Part shown: positions 23,710-34,216 of the stretch, piece after piece
Position numbering within the stretch: the stretch's first letter is position 1
Layout of the letters: each line of letters opens with the position of its first letter
From: Anas platyrhynchos
Taxonomy: Eukaryota; Chordata; Aves; Anseriformes; Anatidae
Reading direction: 5' to 3'
Assembly: GCF_047663525.1 (NCBI RefSeq)
Contig: NC_092587.1
Location: 141,222,001 to 141,286,000, forward strand
DNA length: 64,000 bases
Program-made: the position numbers and the translations under genes
The notes under the pieces: generated by a model
What the model was told of the DNA's origin: nothing
The model's input: the letters and a program-made list of their open reading frames with translations, nothing else
The model's database searches: none

Positions 23710-26250
23710 AAATCTTTATTTTATCATTTAGCCAAAAATAAGTGAAGCTGTTGGAAGTACTATCTATTATTTTATAAGAAACTTTGTTTCAGTTCACTTA
23801 CATGTCTCTCTATCTCAAGAAAGAAATGTTAGATTAAAATTGGAGATACACTTGTGATATACAAATCATCTGGGGACCAACCTAAAATCTTATCTATAAT
23901 GAAGTGTATGGAAATGGATTTGTCTTCAGTATATCTGAATATCTGACAGATATTTTTGCCAATTACTCAACAACATAAAAAATTCATTATGCAGTTCAGT
24001 ATATTTACGTAAGTTTTGCTTCAAAATATTTTATAAAAATAATGTATATATTATTTCTAGCATTGTCATACTTTAATATTAAAATTCCTAAATTTTGCAT
24101 TAATAACTGTAATTATTGTAGGCGTCAACTGTCATGACTGTTATGGAATAATTTTAGTGTTACTGTTTCTATTTTCATAGCTCATTTTCAGTCAGACTGG
24201 ATTTTCTGTTATAATAAGAGACTGAAAATAACTTTCAAAGGGAGAATGAGCAAATTCTATGTCTATGTAAACCTATCTCACACACCTGCTATTTCATGGT
24301 ATTTTTACATTACGAAATCTCTTAAGCTTCTTAAAGTAGAAATTACAATAACATTTTCAAATTTTGTTGGTATGCTACTTTTATAATGTTTGTTCAGTTT
24401 TATGAACAGCAGTACAGTTAGTTGCTAAACACACCTTTGGGAAAAAAGAATGCTATTAATACAATTGCCTTTGGAGAAGCAAGGAGTTAAGCCTTAGAGA
24501 CTAGTAATTCTTTAACATAACAAGGTAGTTCCCAGTTCTTTCATCCTCCTTTGATATTGGATCTTTAGGGGTTAGATTTTGACTTAACGTAATTATGGCA
24601 AACCCTTGTATTTGGATCTAGTGCTTTTTCAACCTCAGACTGAAGTTTTCCTTAACGGAGTGAATTAAGCTTATTACATACAGGTACTGTGAACTATATG
24701 GAAGGAAATAATTTATGGAAAATACATCCTTTCCTTTTTATCTCTGAATATTAGCAATCTAAATTTACTGTACACTGAAAACCTGAAAATGCAGATTTTA
24801 CTATAGACAAACGTATATATAAATAAGTTACAAATTATACAAATAAGCAAAAACAGAGAGGAGGAGACATCTTCTCATAAGTTTTTTCAGAAGTCATGGC
24901 CTTTGTCTCACAGTGCATTGAGCTGCAGGAAGCACTTTTGGTTGTGGGATGTAAGGTGTCAGTGCTTTTGTCTTGTGCTGTTTGCCTTTTTATTTGGTCC
25001 TAATATCACAGATGAGTGGACGCTTTCATTTTGCTACGCAAAGGGTAATGCCACAAGCTTGAAGCACTAGTGAATCAGTCCCTGTCTTGCCAGGTACTGT
25101 CTAGAACTGCAACTTCTGCCTCAGTTTTTGTTGAGGTAATTGGGTAGCTTACAGCTGACCGAAGTGGGAAATGCAAACAGAATTGCATTGTTCTTTTAAT
25201 TGCCTGAAGTTTTTATTTATTTATTTATTTTCAAGCAACAGTTGTCTTTAAGTAGAGCCCCATATGTTGCCCATATTTGCATACACAAACTCTATTTAAA
25301 CTGATGCCAAACATAGCAAAACATAGCTGCTTAAAAATGGGAGAGAAATTAGTAAAACGATCATCAAAATTATGGGGGAAGAATGTGTTCTTTCAGCACA
25401 ACTATTTTGCCTTGTTTTGGTGCAGGTTGGTGGCCCAATATGTGTAAGGTTTCTTGAAGTCATACATTTTCAAGAAACAGAAGGCTAAAGACAACAACCA
25501 ACAAGTACAACCATAGGCAAATACTATTTCTTACCCTGTGTTCTGGCACTTGTTCGAAGAGTTGGTGAGGGTAAGTAATTGGCTTTCTTCATCTCTGTAC
25601 AAAGTTGTCTCTCAAAACAAAGGAAGCACAGATCCTTGAAACTTTTTTAATTGCCAACCTTCAGTTTCTAGGACTGGAAACAGCACTGGCAATAAATGGA
25701 TCGAAAGGATCTCCAATAGTTTTATTAGTCTGGGTCAAATATGAAATAAAATATCAAATGAGAAAGAATCCTTCAGACAGTCTCCAACTGAGAAACTGAT
25801 TTTCCTTAAAAATCACCCAACTCACTTTTTTGTCATCTTGCTTAAATATGTGCTTGCTTAAAATAACTCTAAAAAGTATTCAGACAGTTAATACTACCAG
25901 TATACTTCGTCTGGGACAAACAAGTTAATGGAAAAGAACAAAACACTTGGAGGGAAAAAACTCTCAGCAGAGCTGCAGGGATATTCATGCCTATGTTAGT
26001 ACCTTTTCCCATGCCTATATTAGTACCAATACTCAAATAATCTAATAATAATAAACTCTAGTTATTACTCACCTCAGTTTTTCACTTAGCTGATTCTTAG
26101 GGTCCGTTTGCAAACTTCACTGTGGAGACTCAGTTGATATGGATGTATCCAATCTCAGCTGTATGAGTTAGCCCTGCTGCAGCTAGGTTTTGCATATCAA
26201 GGTTGCGTATGCATATACACAATCATGTATTTGGCATGCCACATGCATTC
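23710..26250. other. Non-coding DNA upstream of IL1RL1
   Basis: AT-rich sequence, possibly the first intron of IL1RL1 if the distal exon is real. It includes an (ATTT)n run near 25213-25231. No coding exon was seen. Confidence 0.5.
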
Positions 26251-26254
26251 ACAG

Positions 26255-27210
26255 AATCACGCAGACTCACAGAATAGTTGATGTTGGAAGGGACCTCTGG
26301 AGATCATCTGGTCCAACCTCCTGCCAAAGAGGGTCACCTAGAGCACATTGCACAGGATGGCATCCAGGCAGGTTTTGAATAATTCTAGTGAAGGAGACTC
26401 CACAGCCGCTCTGGGTGGCCTGTTCCAGTGCTCTGTCATCCACACAGTAAAGAAGTTTTTTCTCATACTCAGTTGGAGCTTCCTGTGCTTCAGTATGTGT
26501 CTGTTGTCTCTTGTCCTGTTGCTGGGCACTACTGAAAAGAGTCTGGCCCATCCTCTTGACACCCTCTCTTCAGATATTTATATGTGTTGATGAGATCCCC
26601 TCTCAATATTCTCTTCTCCAAGCTAAACAGTCCCAGCCCTCTCAGCCTGTCCTCATACGACTGGTGCTCCAGTTCCATATTCACCGTTGTAGCCCTCCTC
26701 TGGACTCATTCCAGTAGCTCCATGTTCGTCTTGTACTGGGGAGTCCAGAACTGCACACAATACTCCAAATGAGGCCTCACCAGGGCTGAGTAGGGCAAGA
26801 TCACTCGACCTACTGGCAACGCTCTTCCTAATGCACACCAGGACACCATTGGTCTTCTCGGCCACAAGGGCTCATTTCTGGCTCATGGTTCACCTGCTGT
26901 CCACCAGGACCAGCAGGACAGCCCCCAGCCTGTACTGGTGCATGAGGTTATTCCTCCCTAGGTACTGAACCCTGCCCTTGCTTTTGTTGAACTTCATGAG
27001 GTTCCTCTCAGCCCAGCCCTCTGGCCTGTCCAGGCCCCTCTGAATGGCAGCACAACCTCAGCAAGTCCTTCCAGCTTTGTGCCATCAGCAAACTTGCTGA
27101 GGGTGCTCTGTCCCTTCATCCAGGTCCTTGATGTGTAAACTGAATAAGACTGGGCCCAGTACTGACCCCATGGGGATACCACCAGCTACAGCCCTCCAGC
27201 TGGACTCCTG
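26255..27210 (-). mobile_element. CR1 LINE, about 950 bp (antisense)
   Basis: The + strand begins with reverse-complemented CR1 3' end sequence (ACTCACAGAATAGTTGATG, GGAAGGGACCTCTGGAGATC) and proceeds through the 3'UTR-like and RT C-terminal regions to about 27210, so the element runs right to left. Reading frames are disrupted. It is the longest CR1 copy in the window. Confidence 0.93.
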
Positions 27211-27916
27211 AGCTGTTGTGTTAAAAAGTAACTTCTAAATATCTATGAATTTGGCCTAAGATTTCCTTAAAATTAAAGAAGTCAATGAACTGCAGGTGCT
27301 TGTATGTGGTGCTTTTCTGCAGCTCTAAAGAGAATGAGCAGCTCCTCACACAAACTGTTTCTAGGAGATCCTGGATGGTCACAGACTTCCTATAACAGGC
27401 ATGGCAACAACCTCGCTGGGATGATGCATTTTCGGTCTAAACCTCATATTTCCAGTAATTTGTTAGTATCCCTGCAAAACACCTACTCTGAAACACTCAT
27501 GCTTTTCTCTTCCAACTCTACATTTTTTTTTAGAGTTTAAGAATAAATCCCTGGGTGTAATTAAACTTTAAAACAGAAGAAGTTTCCCACATCAATATAA
27601 AAACAATGGCATTTCTGAAAGCTCAAAATTAAGCTTGTTCTGAATTTCAGACTTGGCACAAATGTAGGCCAGTGTTTGTTTAGTCTGGAAATCTTTGGCA
27701 CCAAAATAAAAATTCCTTGCAGTTAATGTGACGACAGTACTTACGCTGCCTGTGTTTTTTTTTTGCCTATTTTTTCACTGGTGTTCCTGTGCTTTCTGTC
27801 CGTGGGATAAATTATAACTCACTGCTAACTTGCTTTCTCTTTAAAACTTATCTGCCATCTGTTGCACCCACTCCTTCATTATCTGTGATAGCAATAGCCA
27901 CCACTCTGTAATCTGC

Positions 27917-27953
27917 AGTTACAGATAACATTCAAGTGAAATCTTTATTAATG
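27917..27953 (+). other. Candidate small non-coding 5' exon of IL1RL1
   Basis: A short segment lies between a CTGCAG acceptor-like site and a strong donor, TTAATG|GTAAGTA, about 670 nt before the first coding exon. It could be a 5'UTR exon or the end of a first exon. The evidence is only the splice signals. Confidence 0.22.
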
Positions 27954-28272
27954 GTAAGTAGAATTCTTATGACTGCTTAATAGCTCTGGATTGCATGTCT
28001 GCTGTTTCCTGGGATATTCACAGATTAGGTCAAAAATAATGTCCACAAACCAATAACCAATTTCTGTGATAAAGTGTTTTTCTGGAGGGTTCCTGAGCCA
28101 CACTGCCAGCTGCTAGTTGCATACACCTAATTATAGGAGGTGTATGTCAAATAAACACAAATAAAAACATCAGTGAGGCACAGGATCTGCCCTACTACTA
28201 TTATGTGAGGATAATATATATTCCTTTACCTACCTTTCCAGTCCATTTCTTCACTTCCCCTTCAGGTTTGCA

Positions 28273-28330
28273 TTGCTGATGGTGCTCGTCTGTTTCTGTT
28301 CTTGCTGATGGTGCTCGTCTGTTTCTGTTC
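28273..28330. repeat. Perfect 29-bp tandem duplication (2 copies)
   Basis: Two identical adjacent 29-bp units starting TTGCTGATGGTGCTCGTC. They lie about 300 bp upstream of the first coding exon of IL1RL1, between the GATA cluster and the AP-1/GATA pair. Confidence 0.97.
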
Positions 28331-28627
28331 TTGCACAAAATCAAACTATCTTACACAAATCAAACTAAGTCATAACAGTAGTTTCGATGGAACATCAGTT
28401 GTTGCATTGACTGTAGCACAAAGAGCATCACCTCAAAGCTGTAGAATTGCTATTACAGGCACACACACGTGTTCTGCACAGAACAGCCCACATGACTCAG
28501 CTTATCTCTGCATGATGCTGTTATCTGCTATTAGATGTACATCAGCAACATGGTAATAGCATAACCGATGTAGTGAGAGCATATTCTGAGATATCTTTAT
28601 TTTATTTTTTTCCTTTGGTTTAGAAAT

Positions 28628-28694
28628 ATGGTGTGGTATGTACATTTGATATTCCTATCTACCTTCCTCTTGGTTTCCGTGACATCAGAATCAT
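28628..28694 (+). CDS. IL1RL1: IL1RL1 exon 1 (coding): signal peptide
   Basis: The exon begins at 28624 after a TTTCCTTTGGTTTAG acceptor, four bases before the ATG, so the 5'UTR lies mainly in an upstream exon. It encodes MVWYVHLIFLSTFLLVSV followed by TSES, a typical signal peptide. The donor is TCAT|GTGAGT, phase 1. Confidence 0.85.
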
Positions 28695-30687
28695 GTGAGT
28701 TGCATTTAAAATTTATTTTCTAATTAATTTTATTCTGCATAAGTGTTTAAGATGGTACAGAATTAATATTTTTAACCTCAAATTAGCTAGTTTATCTCAA
28801 ACCATTGATCACAGCTTAAAAGTTAGCTCTACATGTTGTTTTCTCCCTATGTTAAAATGCGCAGAGTAGTGTCCATTTCTCTGACATTAAGTATAGGTTC
28901 TACTTTTGCTCTTTGGCATGTCTGCAAGCAGAAGGAAAAGGCTTCTTAGATTTAGAGTAGCTGATATTCCTGGCCCCAGCTGGGCAAAGTCTCTCAGAGC
29001 ATGCTTAAATCACACTGAGCAGGTTTAACACATGCACTTTGTTGCACAGTTCTAGTGGCCCTGCAATCATTTCCTACCAGTGAAACAACATTATATAGCA
29101 CTCACATTGTACCTGGTCTCCAGTTGCACTGCATATTTTTCTGAAAAACAATGTAAGATACAATCTTATACTTAAGATATTTATCTTAAATATTAAATAT
29201 TTCCCCATATTGTCAATTTTACAATATGAATAATAATTTTTAGAACAAACTAGATCTATTAAGAGATTGAATTCTGCTGAAGAATTAACCAAGAAAATTT
29301 TCGCAGATGTCACTGAGTTTACATAAGGCCTCCCGTTTTATCTTTGTTTCCTTTCTTTTATTTTTTCCTGAAGAGTGCTGTACTTCCACTATGTTCCTCC
29401 TTTGGTGGGGCAAGGCAGGACTTGTGGGTGGGAATGCTGTTACAATGATGGACTATACCCGATGTGGATAATTTAGGTGTCTGAGTAAATGAGTCTATAT
29501 GTAATGTCAATGGAGAAAGACCACTTCAGAGAGAATGGGAAGGAAGAATGAAGAAGGACTCACCCGTGACCTGATCTATGCATGCATCTAAAGCCAGGCA
29601 GTGCTCCCCCAAAGTGTCATTTTTGATAGAGATTCTCTGTTTTGATTAGCTATTCGGTTACATCATCTCATTTTCTTGCTCCCTCATTTACTGTAGCTCC
29701 TGTACTGATATGCCCAGTTTCTATCCTTGCCAATTTTCTCATGTTTCCCTTCTCCAAAATTGCATTTGACCTTCAGACTAGAGTTTCTATGTTCAGAAGT
29801 CAGTTTACAGTTCAGGTAGCAGGGCACTTAAATAGCTGTCAAAATTGCCTGTTTCAAATTTCTCTGGACCAGTTTCAGTATTCAAAAGTTTATTCAAAAA
29901 TACATGCAGTTTCTTTAATAAAAAATTAGTTCCTTATGCCCAACTTTTTTCTTTCTTTCTTTTTTTTTTTTTTTTTCTTTTTAATTTTTATTTCTTTATT
30001 CCCAAGCTGTTTACTCCTCTGCTTACTCCTCTCGTTCCTCTCTGGTGTCTTCAACTTTTCATCTGATTCTTCCTTTCAGTCTGTTGCATTTTTTTTTTTT
30101 CTTCACATTTTTATGATTTTAAGAAAGAAGCTCTTCTGTTTTTTGTTGTTTTTATCCATTTTCTGCATTGAAAAGGTATAGCAAAAAATCCTCTCTGTTA
30201 TGTAAATAAATATTATTAGCAGAGTATGGAAAACTAAGTTTATAAAACACTATTAAAACCAATACTTTTCTTTGTGAAAGATCCATGTTTAGAACTCTGC
30301 TTTGAATAAATACAGGATTTCAAGAGAAGATTTGCATGAGTTCATTTCAACCAATCATACTTTCCAATTTAAAACTTTTTTTTTTTTTTTTAACTATATG
30401 TCTGCTTTGAACCCAGGTGTTTTTGTTTGTTTGTTTGTTTTCTGTCCCACACACTATTTTTGCATGTCTTCATAGTCTTCATAACTGAAGATGAACATTT
30501 TGTTTTGTTTTGTTTCTTGAAAAAAATCTACTGGGAATTCATTTGCTTTTCATTATCTCTGAAAGCCTGGGGATGGTATTAGAGGCATTTGAATGGCCTA
30601 CTGATCCAGAAATGCCAAGGTCTCCTCAGTCTTCAATATGAATAAGGTTTAATTCATCTGAGATTTTAATATTTTGTTCATTTGCAG
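28695..30687 (+). other. IL1RL1: IL1RL1 intron after the signal exon
   Basis: A 2-kb AT-rich intron with T-rich runs near 29950-29976, 30090-30100 and 30377-30392 and a (GTTT)n run near 30421-30440. No extra exon was seen. Confidence 0.6.
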
Positions 30688-30889
30688 ATGATGCAATGGA
30701 AGGTGAGGCTTTAGTTGTAAAATGTCCCCGAAGAAATTCAGCTGTGAAAGTCACCTGGTATCACACAGACACTAAGAAAATAATTCCTGAAGAAGAAGAG
30801 GGATCACGAATATTTTCATTAGGAAGATTTCTTTGGTTTCTGCCAAATTCTGTAGAAGATTCTGGAAACTATACTTGTGTTACACATTA
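30688..30889 (+). CDS. IL1RL1: IL1RL1 exon: Ig domain 1
   Basis: The acceptor is TTCATTTGCAG and the donor is CATTA|GTAAGT. It encodes a compact Ig domain: first cysteine in LVVKCPRR, core Trp in KVTWYHT, and second cysteine in the DSGNYTCVTH motif. Human ST2 has the same spacing (ALIVRCPRQ, FLPAAVADSGIYTC). The exon enters in phase 1 and leaves in phase 2. Confidence 0.92.
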
Positions 30890-31194
30890 GTAAGTAGAAT
30901 ATTAAAAAGATAAAAACTTAAGATTTGGGGAAAAAAAAAGCATAAGTATTTTAAAAATACATTTTGATTATTATCTGTGCAAATTATGCAATTTTTATGG
31001 TGTATGGAAATTTATTTAACTTTCATTCTGCAATTGTTATTTTTATAACAGGCCCATTAAAAATCAGTATGCAATTGAAATATAGTAACCACCCATGTGC
31101 TTTTAAAACAAGACTCACATGTTACAAATATTCATTCTATTCCATATAATAATAATTAAAATTAAATTAAAATACCTTCATTCATTTCTTAAAG

Positions 31195-31363
31195 CCCGAA
31201 TAATAGCACAAAAGAGTTCAACATGAGTGTGAAGGTGCATCCATACAAGGAAGGAATATGTTTCCCAAGCCGGATACTTTATCCAAACAACACTAGAAGA
31301 GGAGAAATTGTTTGTCCTACATTTGACAATTATAAGAATGCTACTATGATCCAGTGGTATAAG
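31195..31363 (+). CDS. IL1RL1: IL1RL1 exon: first half of Ig domain 2
   Basis: The acceptor is TTCATTTCTTAAAG. The exon encodes NNSTKEFNMSVKVH, the IL1R-family linker with a cysteine (EGICFPSRILYP) and EIVCPTFDNYKNATMIQWYK. The donor AAG|GTAAAG is phase 0. The open frame runs on without stop into the next exon, but family alignment shows that the following 87 nt are an intron (WYK must join DCRPLHGERY). Confidence 0.88.
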
Positions 31364-31450
31364 GTAAAGAAAGTCCTGATGGTGCCAGCTGTAGATCAGA
31401 TTACTGTGAGAAGTTATTTGCAGCCAAATAAAGAAAGCTGTCTTTTCCAG
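31364..31450 (+). other. IL1RL1: 87-nt mini-intron in Ig2 of IL1RL1
   Basis: Donor AAG|GTAAAG and acceptor TCTTTTCCAG|G bound 87 nt. The length is a multiple of three and the phase-0 frame has no stop, so an unspliced transcript would insert 29 residues before the DCRPLHG strand. Mammalian ST2 has no such insertion, so splicing is the default reading. Confidence 0.8.
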
Positions 31451-31613
31451 GATTGCAGACCTCTTCATGGGGAGAGATATTTGAAGAAAGATAAATATAT
31501 TTTTATTAGTGACTTGACAAAGGAGGATGATGGTTATTATACTTGCCATTTTACCTACACTCACAGAGGAAATGTGTTCAATGTGTCAGCTACAAGGATC
31601 TTTATAAGTGAAG
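31451..31613 (+). CDS. IL1RL1: IL1RL1 exon: second half of Ig domain 2
   Basis: Follows a TCTTTTCCAG acceptor after an 87-nt intron. It encodes DCRPLHGERYLKKDK, the DDGYYTCHFTY cysteine motif and NVSATRIFISE, which match NCQALQGSRYRAHK and AGDYTCKFIH in human ST2. The donor is GAAG|GTAAGA, phase 1. Confidence 0.9.
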
Positions 31614-31696
31614 GTAAGACAATCATTTTCTAGCTTGCTAAAGTAGAAAAGATTATCATCTCCTTAAAGGAAATGAAACTCCTTGTACAATATTAC

Positions 31697-31697
<1 letters not shown>

Positions 31698-31728
<31 letters not shown>
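31698..31728. repeat. Poly(A) tract of about 31 bases in IL1RL1 intron
   Basis: A long A run 85 nt after the Ig2 exon donor. A T run of about 13 lies at 31779-31791, so the two could pair in the pre-mRNA. Confidence 0.95.
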
Positions 31729-31731
<3 letters not shown>

Positions 31732-31799
31732 TCTTTGGTTGGTTAGTTATATCTTCTTAATGAAACTTTAGCTCAACTTTTTTTTTTTTTTAGATGAAT

Positions 31800-34147
31800 T
31801 TTGTGAGAGGGAATTCCAAAGGAGAAAGCTGGAGATACAGTCAGACCTGTCCATGTTTCTTTTCTTGGTAACATTTTCTGAGGGCTCTGGTTTCCTGCTT
31901 CAGTTGGCAGGGCTCATATTTTTGAGGTGAAGGGTCTTTTTTGTGGGTTACCACAAAGCTCCACTTTATATTTGTTTGGCAGGAAGAAGGACCTTAGCTA
32001 GTGACAATCTGGTGATCACTGGATCACTGATATGGTGATAGCATACAACTCAATACCCACTGCCCCATCTTGATTATCTAGCATTTATTTTATAGTTGGA
32101 CTGGAGAAAAAATAAAAAAAAAAGAAAAGAAAAGAAAAAAACTTTTAGATTTCTGTTGACTGAGATAAAATGAGGGACATATATAGATGGAAAATTAATG
32201 GAGCTCCGTGATTAATGTCTTTGTTAATTTGAAAGTGTCCATCATAGCAGAGTTGTGTGGACCTAGGGGTGTTTCTAGGATTCAATGTCCTCAGGGAGGC
32301 CTTGAATTTTGATGGCAGTCAGGGAAGAGCATGCCAGCAATCAGCAGTGCCAGACTGCATCAGCTTACAAGACTTCAAAATGTGTTTTCATTCTGCAGTA
32401 AGATCAATATATATATATATATATATAAATAATTTTTTTTGGTGAAACTAAATAATGTTCATTTGCAGACCGACATCACAACTGTTTGTTGTTGGAAGGT
32501 GCCCAACTTTATGGGAAAGATACTGATCTGGAGTGTAGAAGCCTTTATTAGTTTTTGCTTCTGTATCCAGATCTCAGTAGCAGAGTTTGTTCCAATTATT
32601 CTGAGTTGGATAGAAGAGATCTGAGCCAATAGCTAATATGGTAGTTTAGGAGGCGCCACATCTTTTCTCCATGTCTTCCCTGTTGGTCTACATGATGAAC
32701 TCTGACTAACATTCCATTTTTGTTTGAATGTACTTTATTAAAACTTTTCTAACCAGTCAAGAATGTTGTTCTGCTTGGCTTATAACAGAAATAGCTATTA
32801 TTTATTTGGCACAAAGCCACCTAAAATTACACAAATCTTTGTTGCATCCAGACAGATTATTTCATTTCAAAGATAATCTGACTTTTTAAATAATTCTGAA
32901 AGAAAAGATTGCAACATAACATGTGAAATCTCAGAGTGGTCTGTTGAGTCTGCTTTTTTTACCATTCAAAATACTTAACAGCAACATTCTTGACTTCTCA
33001 TTAGCCTTTAAAATTATTATGCTGGATGAGTAAAGCTGTTACATGTTGTTAATATTGGTTTATGATGTAAATCCCTGTTGCCTTGCAGATCCATGCTGTC
33101 CAAGGGGATATTCTGCCTCTGAATGCCAGCATCTAAATGCTTAGCATTGACAGCAAGCTAGGAAATTGCTGCATTTCTCCAAGTTCAGATCCAGCTAAAG
33201 AAACTTAGACATGGTTAGGATAAGTAAAGAGAATGGCTTTTCTGGCAGCCTGGGAAAATGGTGCTAAATGTGTTCTTACAGATTTTTTAGGGAAATAATT
33301 CTATGGGATTTACAGAGGTGCCTTGAGAAGGAAAAGCTTATAATGAGGGAAAGGATAGCAAGCCATGTGTTTGGAGTGTGATGTATGCAACAGTATGAAT
33401 GGTAAGAAAAGAAGCAAAAAAACAACACGGGAAAAAGATGCCTAACTGAAGCATCTGGATGTAGTTTGGGACCTGCATCAATTATTGGGACCTGCATCAA
33501 TCAATTATTACTGGAGATGGAACGTAAGAATATCAGAAGAAAAGAAGCACTCCTAAAAGCTAGTGGCAAGGGATGTTCAGTGTGAGGGAAGACAGATGTA
33601 AGAGGGAGTGGTTGTGTGCAGCACCAGTGTGTAGGGAGCCGGATGTGCTCAACGTTGGGAACAGAAGTCAACAGAGGCAGGCATCAGGGGAAGTGGGACT
33701 GTATGTCATATATTGCACAGAAGTGTATATTCTATATCATGGATAGGAGTCATTTCTCAAATGCCTGAAGGAATTTCATTTAAAAACAAAATTAGCAACT
33801 GAGAAAACACACAAATCCCAATATTAGCTTTTATTTTTCTTTTTCCCACTCAGCATCTAAAAACAGTATTTGAGAAACTGAAACTTTTCCTTGCTCTTTA
33901 TGTAGAAATGTAAAAATCAAACAGGCAGAAAATATTTAGACTATCGACTTGTACTGTCTCACCAAAAATATCTGGTCATAGGAATAAAATCAGATAACAC
34001 TGACAGGAATGTGAAGCACTGTTGTAATGTTTGCAAATCTACTTCAAGATGCTAAAGCACTATCAGTACAAATGATAGTCATTATTTTACAAAATTAAAT
34101 TTTAAAACTTTCTAATCTATACTTCCTTCTCTCTTTAATTTCTTAAG
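31800..34147 (+). other. IL1RL1: IL1RL1 intron, non-coding
   Basis: No exon or clear mobile element. An (AT)n run sits at about 32407-32427 and a short direct duplication of TTGGGACCTGCATCAA near 33467-33500. Confidence 0.55.
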
Positions 34148-34216
34148 CAAAACACCTGTCTCTACCTGCTCAAATTTTGTTTCCAAAAGAAAAAGATGTG
34201 ATAGAAGTAGAGCTTG
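34148..34216 (+). CDS. IL1RL1: IL1RL1 exon: Ig2-Ig3 linker
   Basis: A 69-nt exon encoding KHLSLPAQILFPKEKDVIEV and the ELG start of Ig3. The IL1R family has a small exon at this point (human GAPAQNEIKEVEIG). The acceptor is AATTTCTTAAG and the donor is CTTG|GTAAGT. Both phases are 1. Confidence 0.85.

Larger units (their letters stand above)
27848..28507 (+). promoter_or_regulatory. GATA and AP-1/NF-E2 motif cluster upstream of IL1RL1
   Basis: Four WGATAR matches fall within 81 bp (27848-27853, 27879-27884, 27887-27892, 27923-27928, some in reverse). At 28493-28507 a TGACTCAGC site is followed directly by TTATCT, an AP-1/NF-E2 plus GATA pair, about 120 nt before the first coding exon. A CACGTG E-box lies near 28467. 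Mammalian ST2 is controlled by GATA factors in mast cells and Th2/ILC2 cells, so the placement is plausible. Function is inferred from motifs only. Confidence 0.4.
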
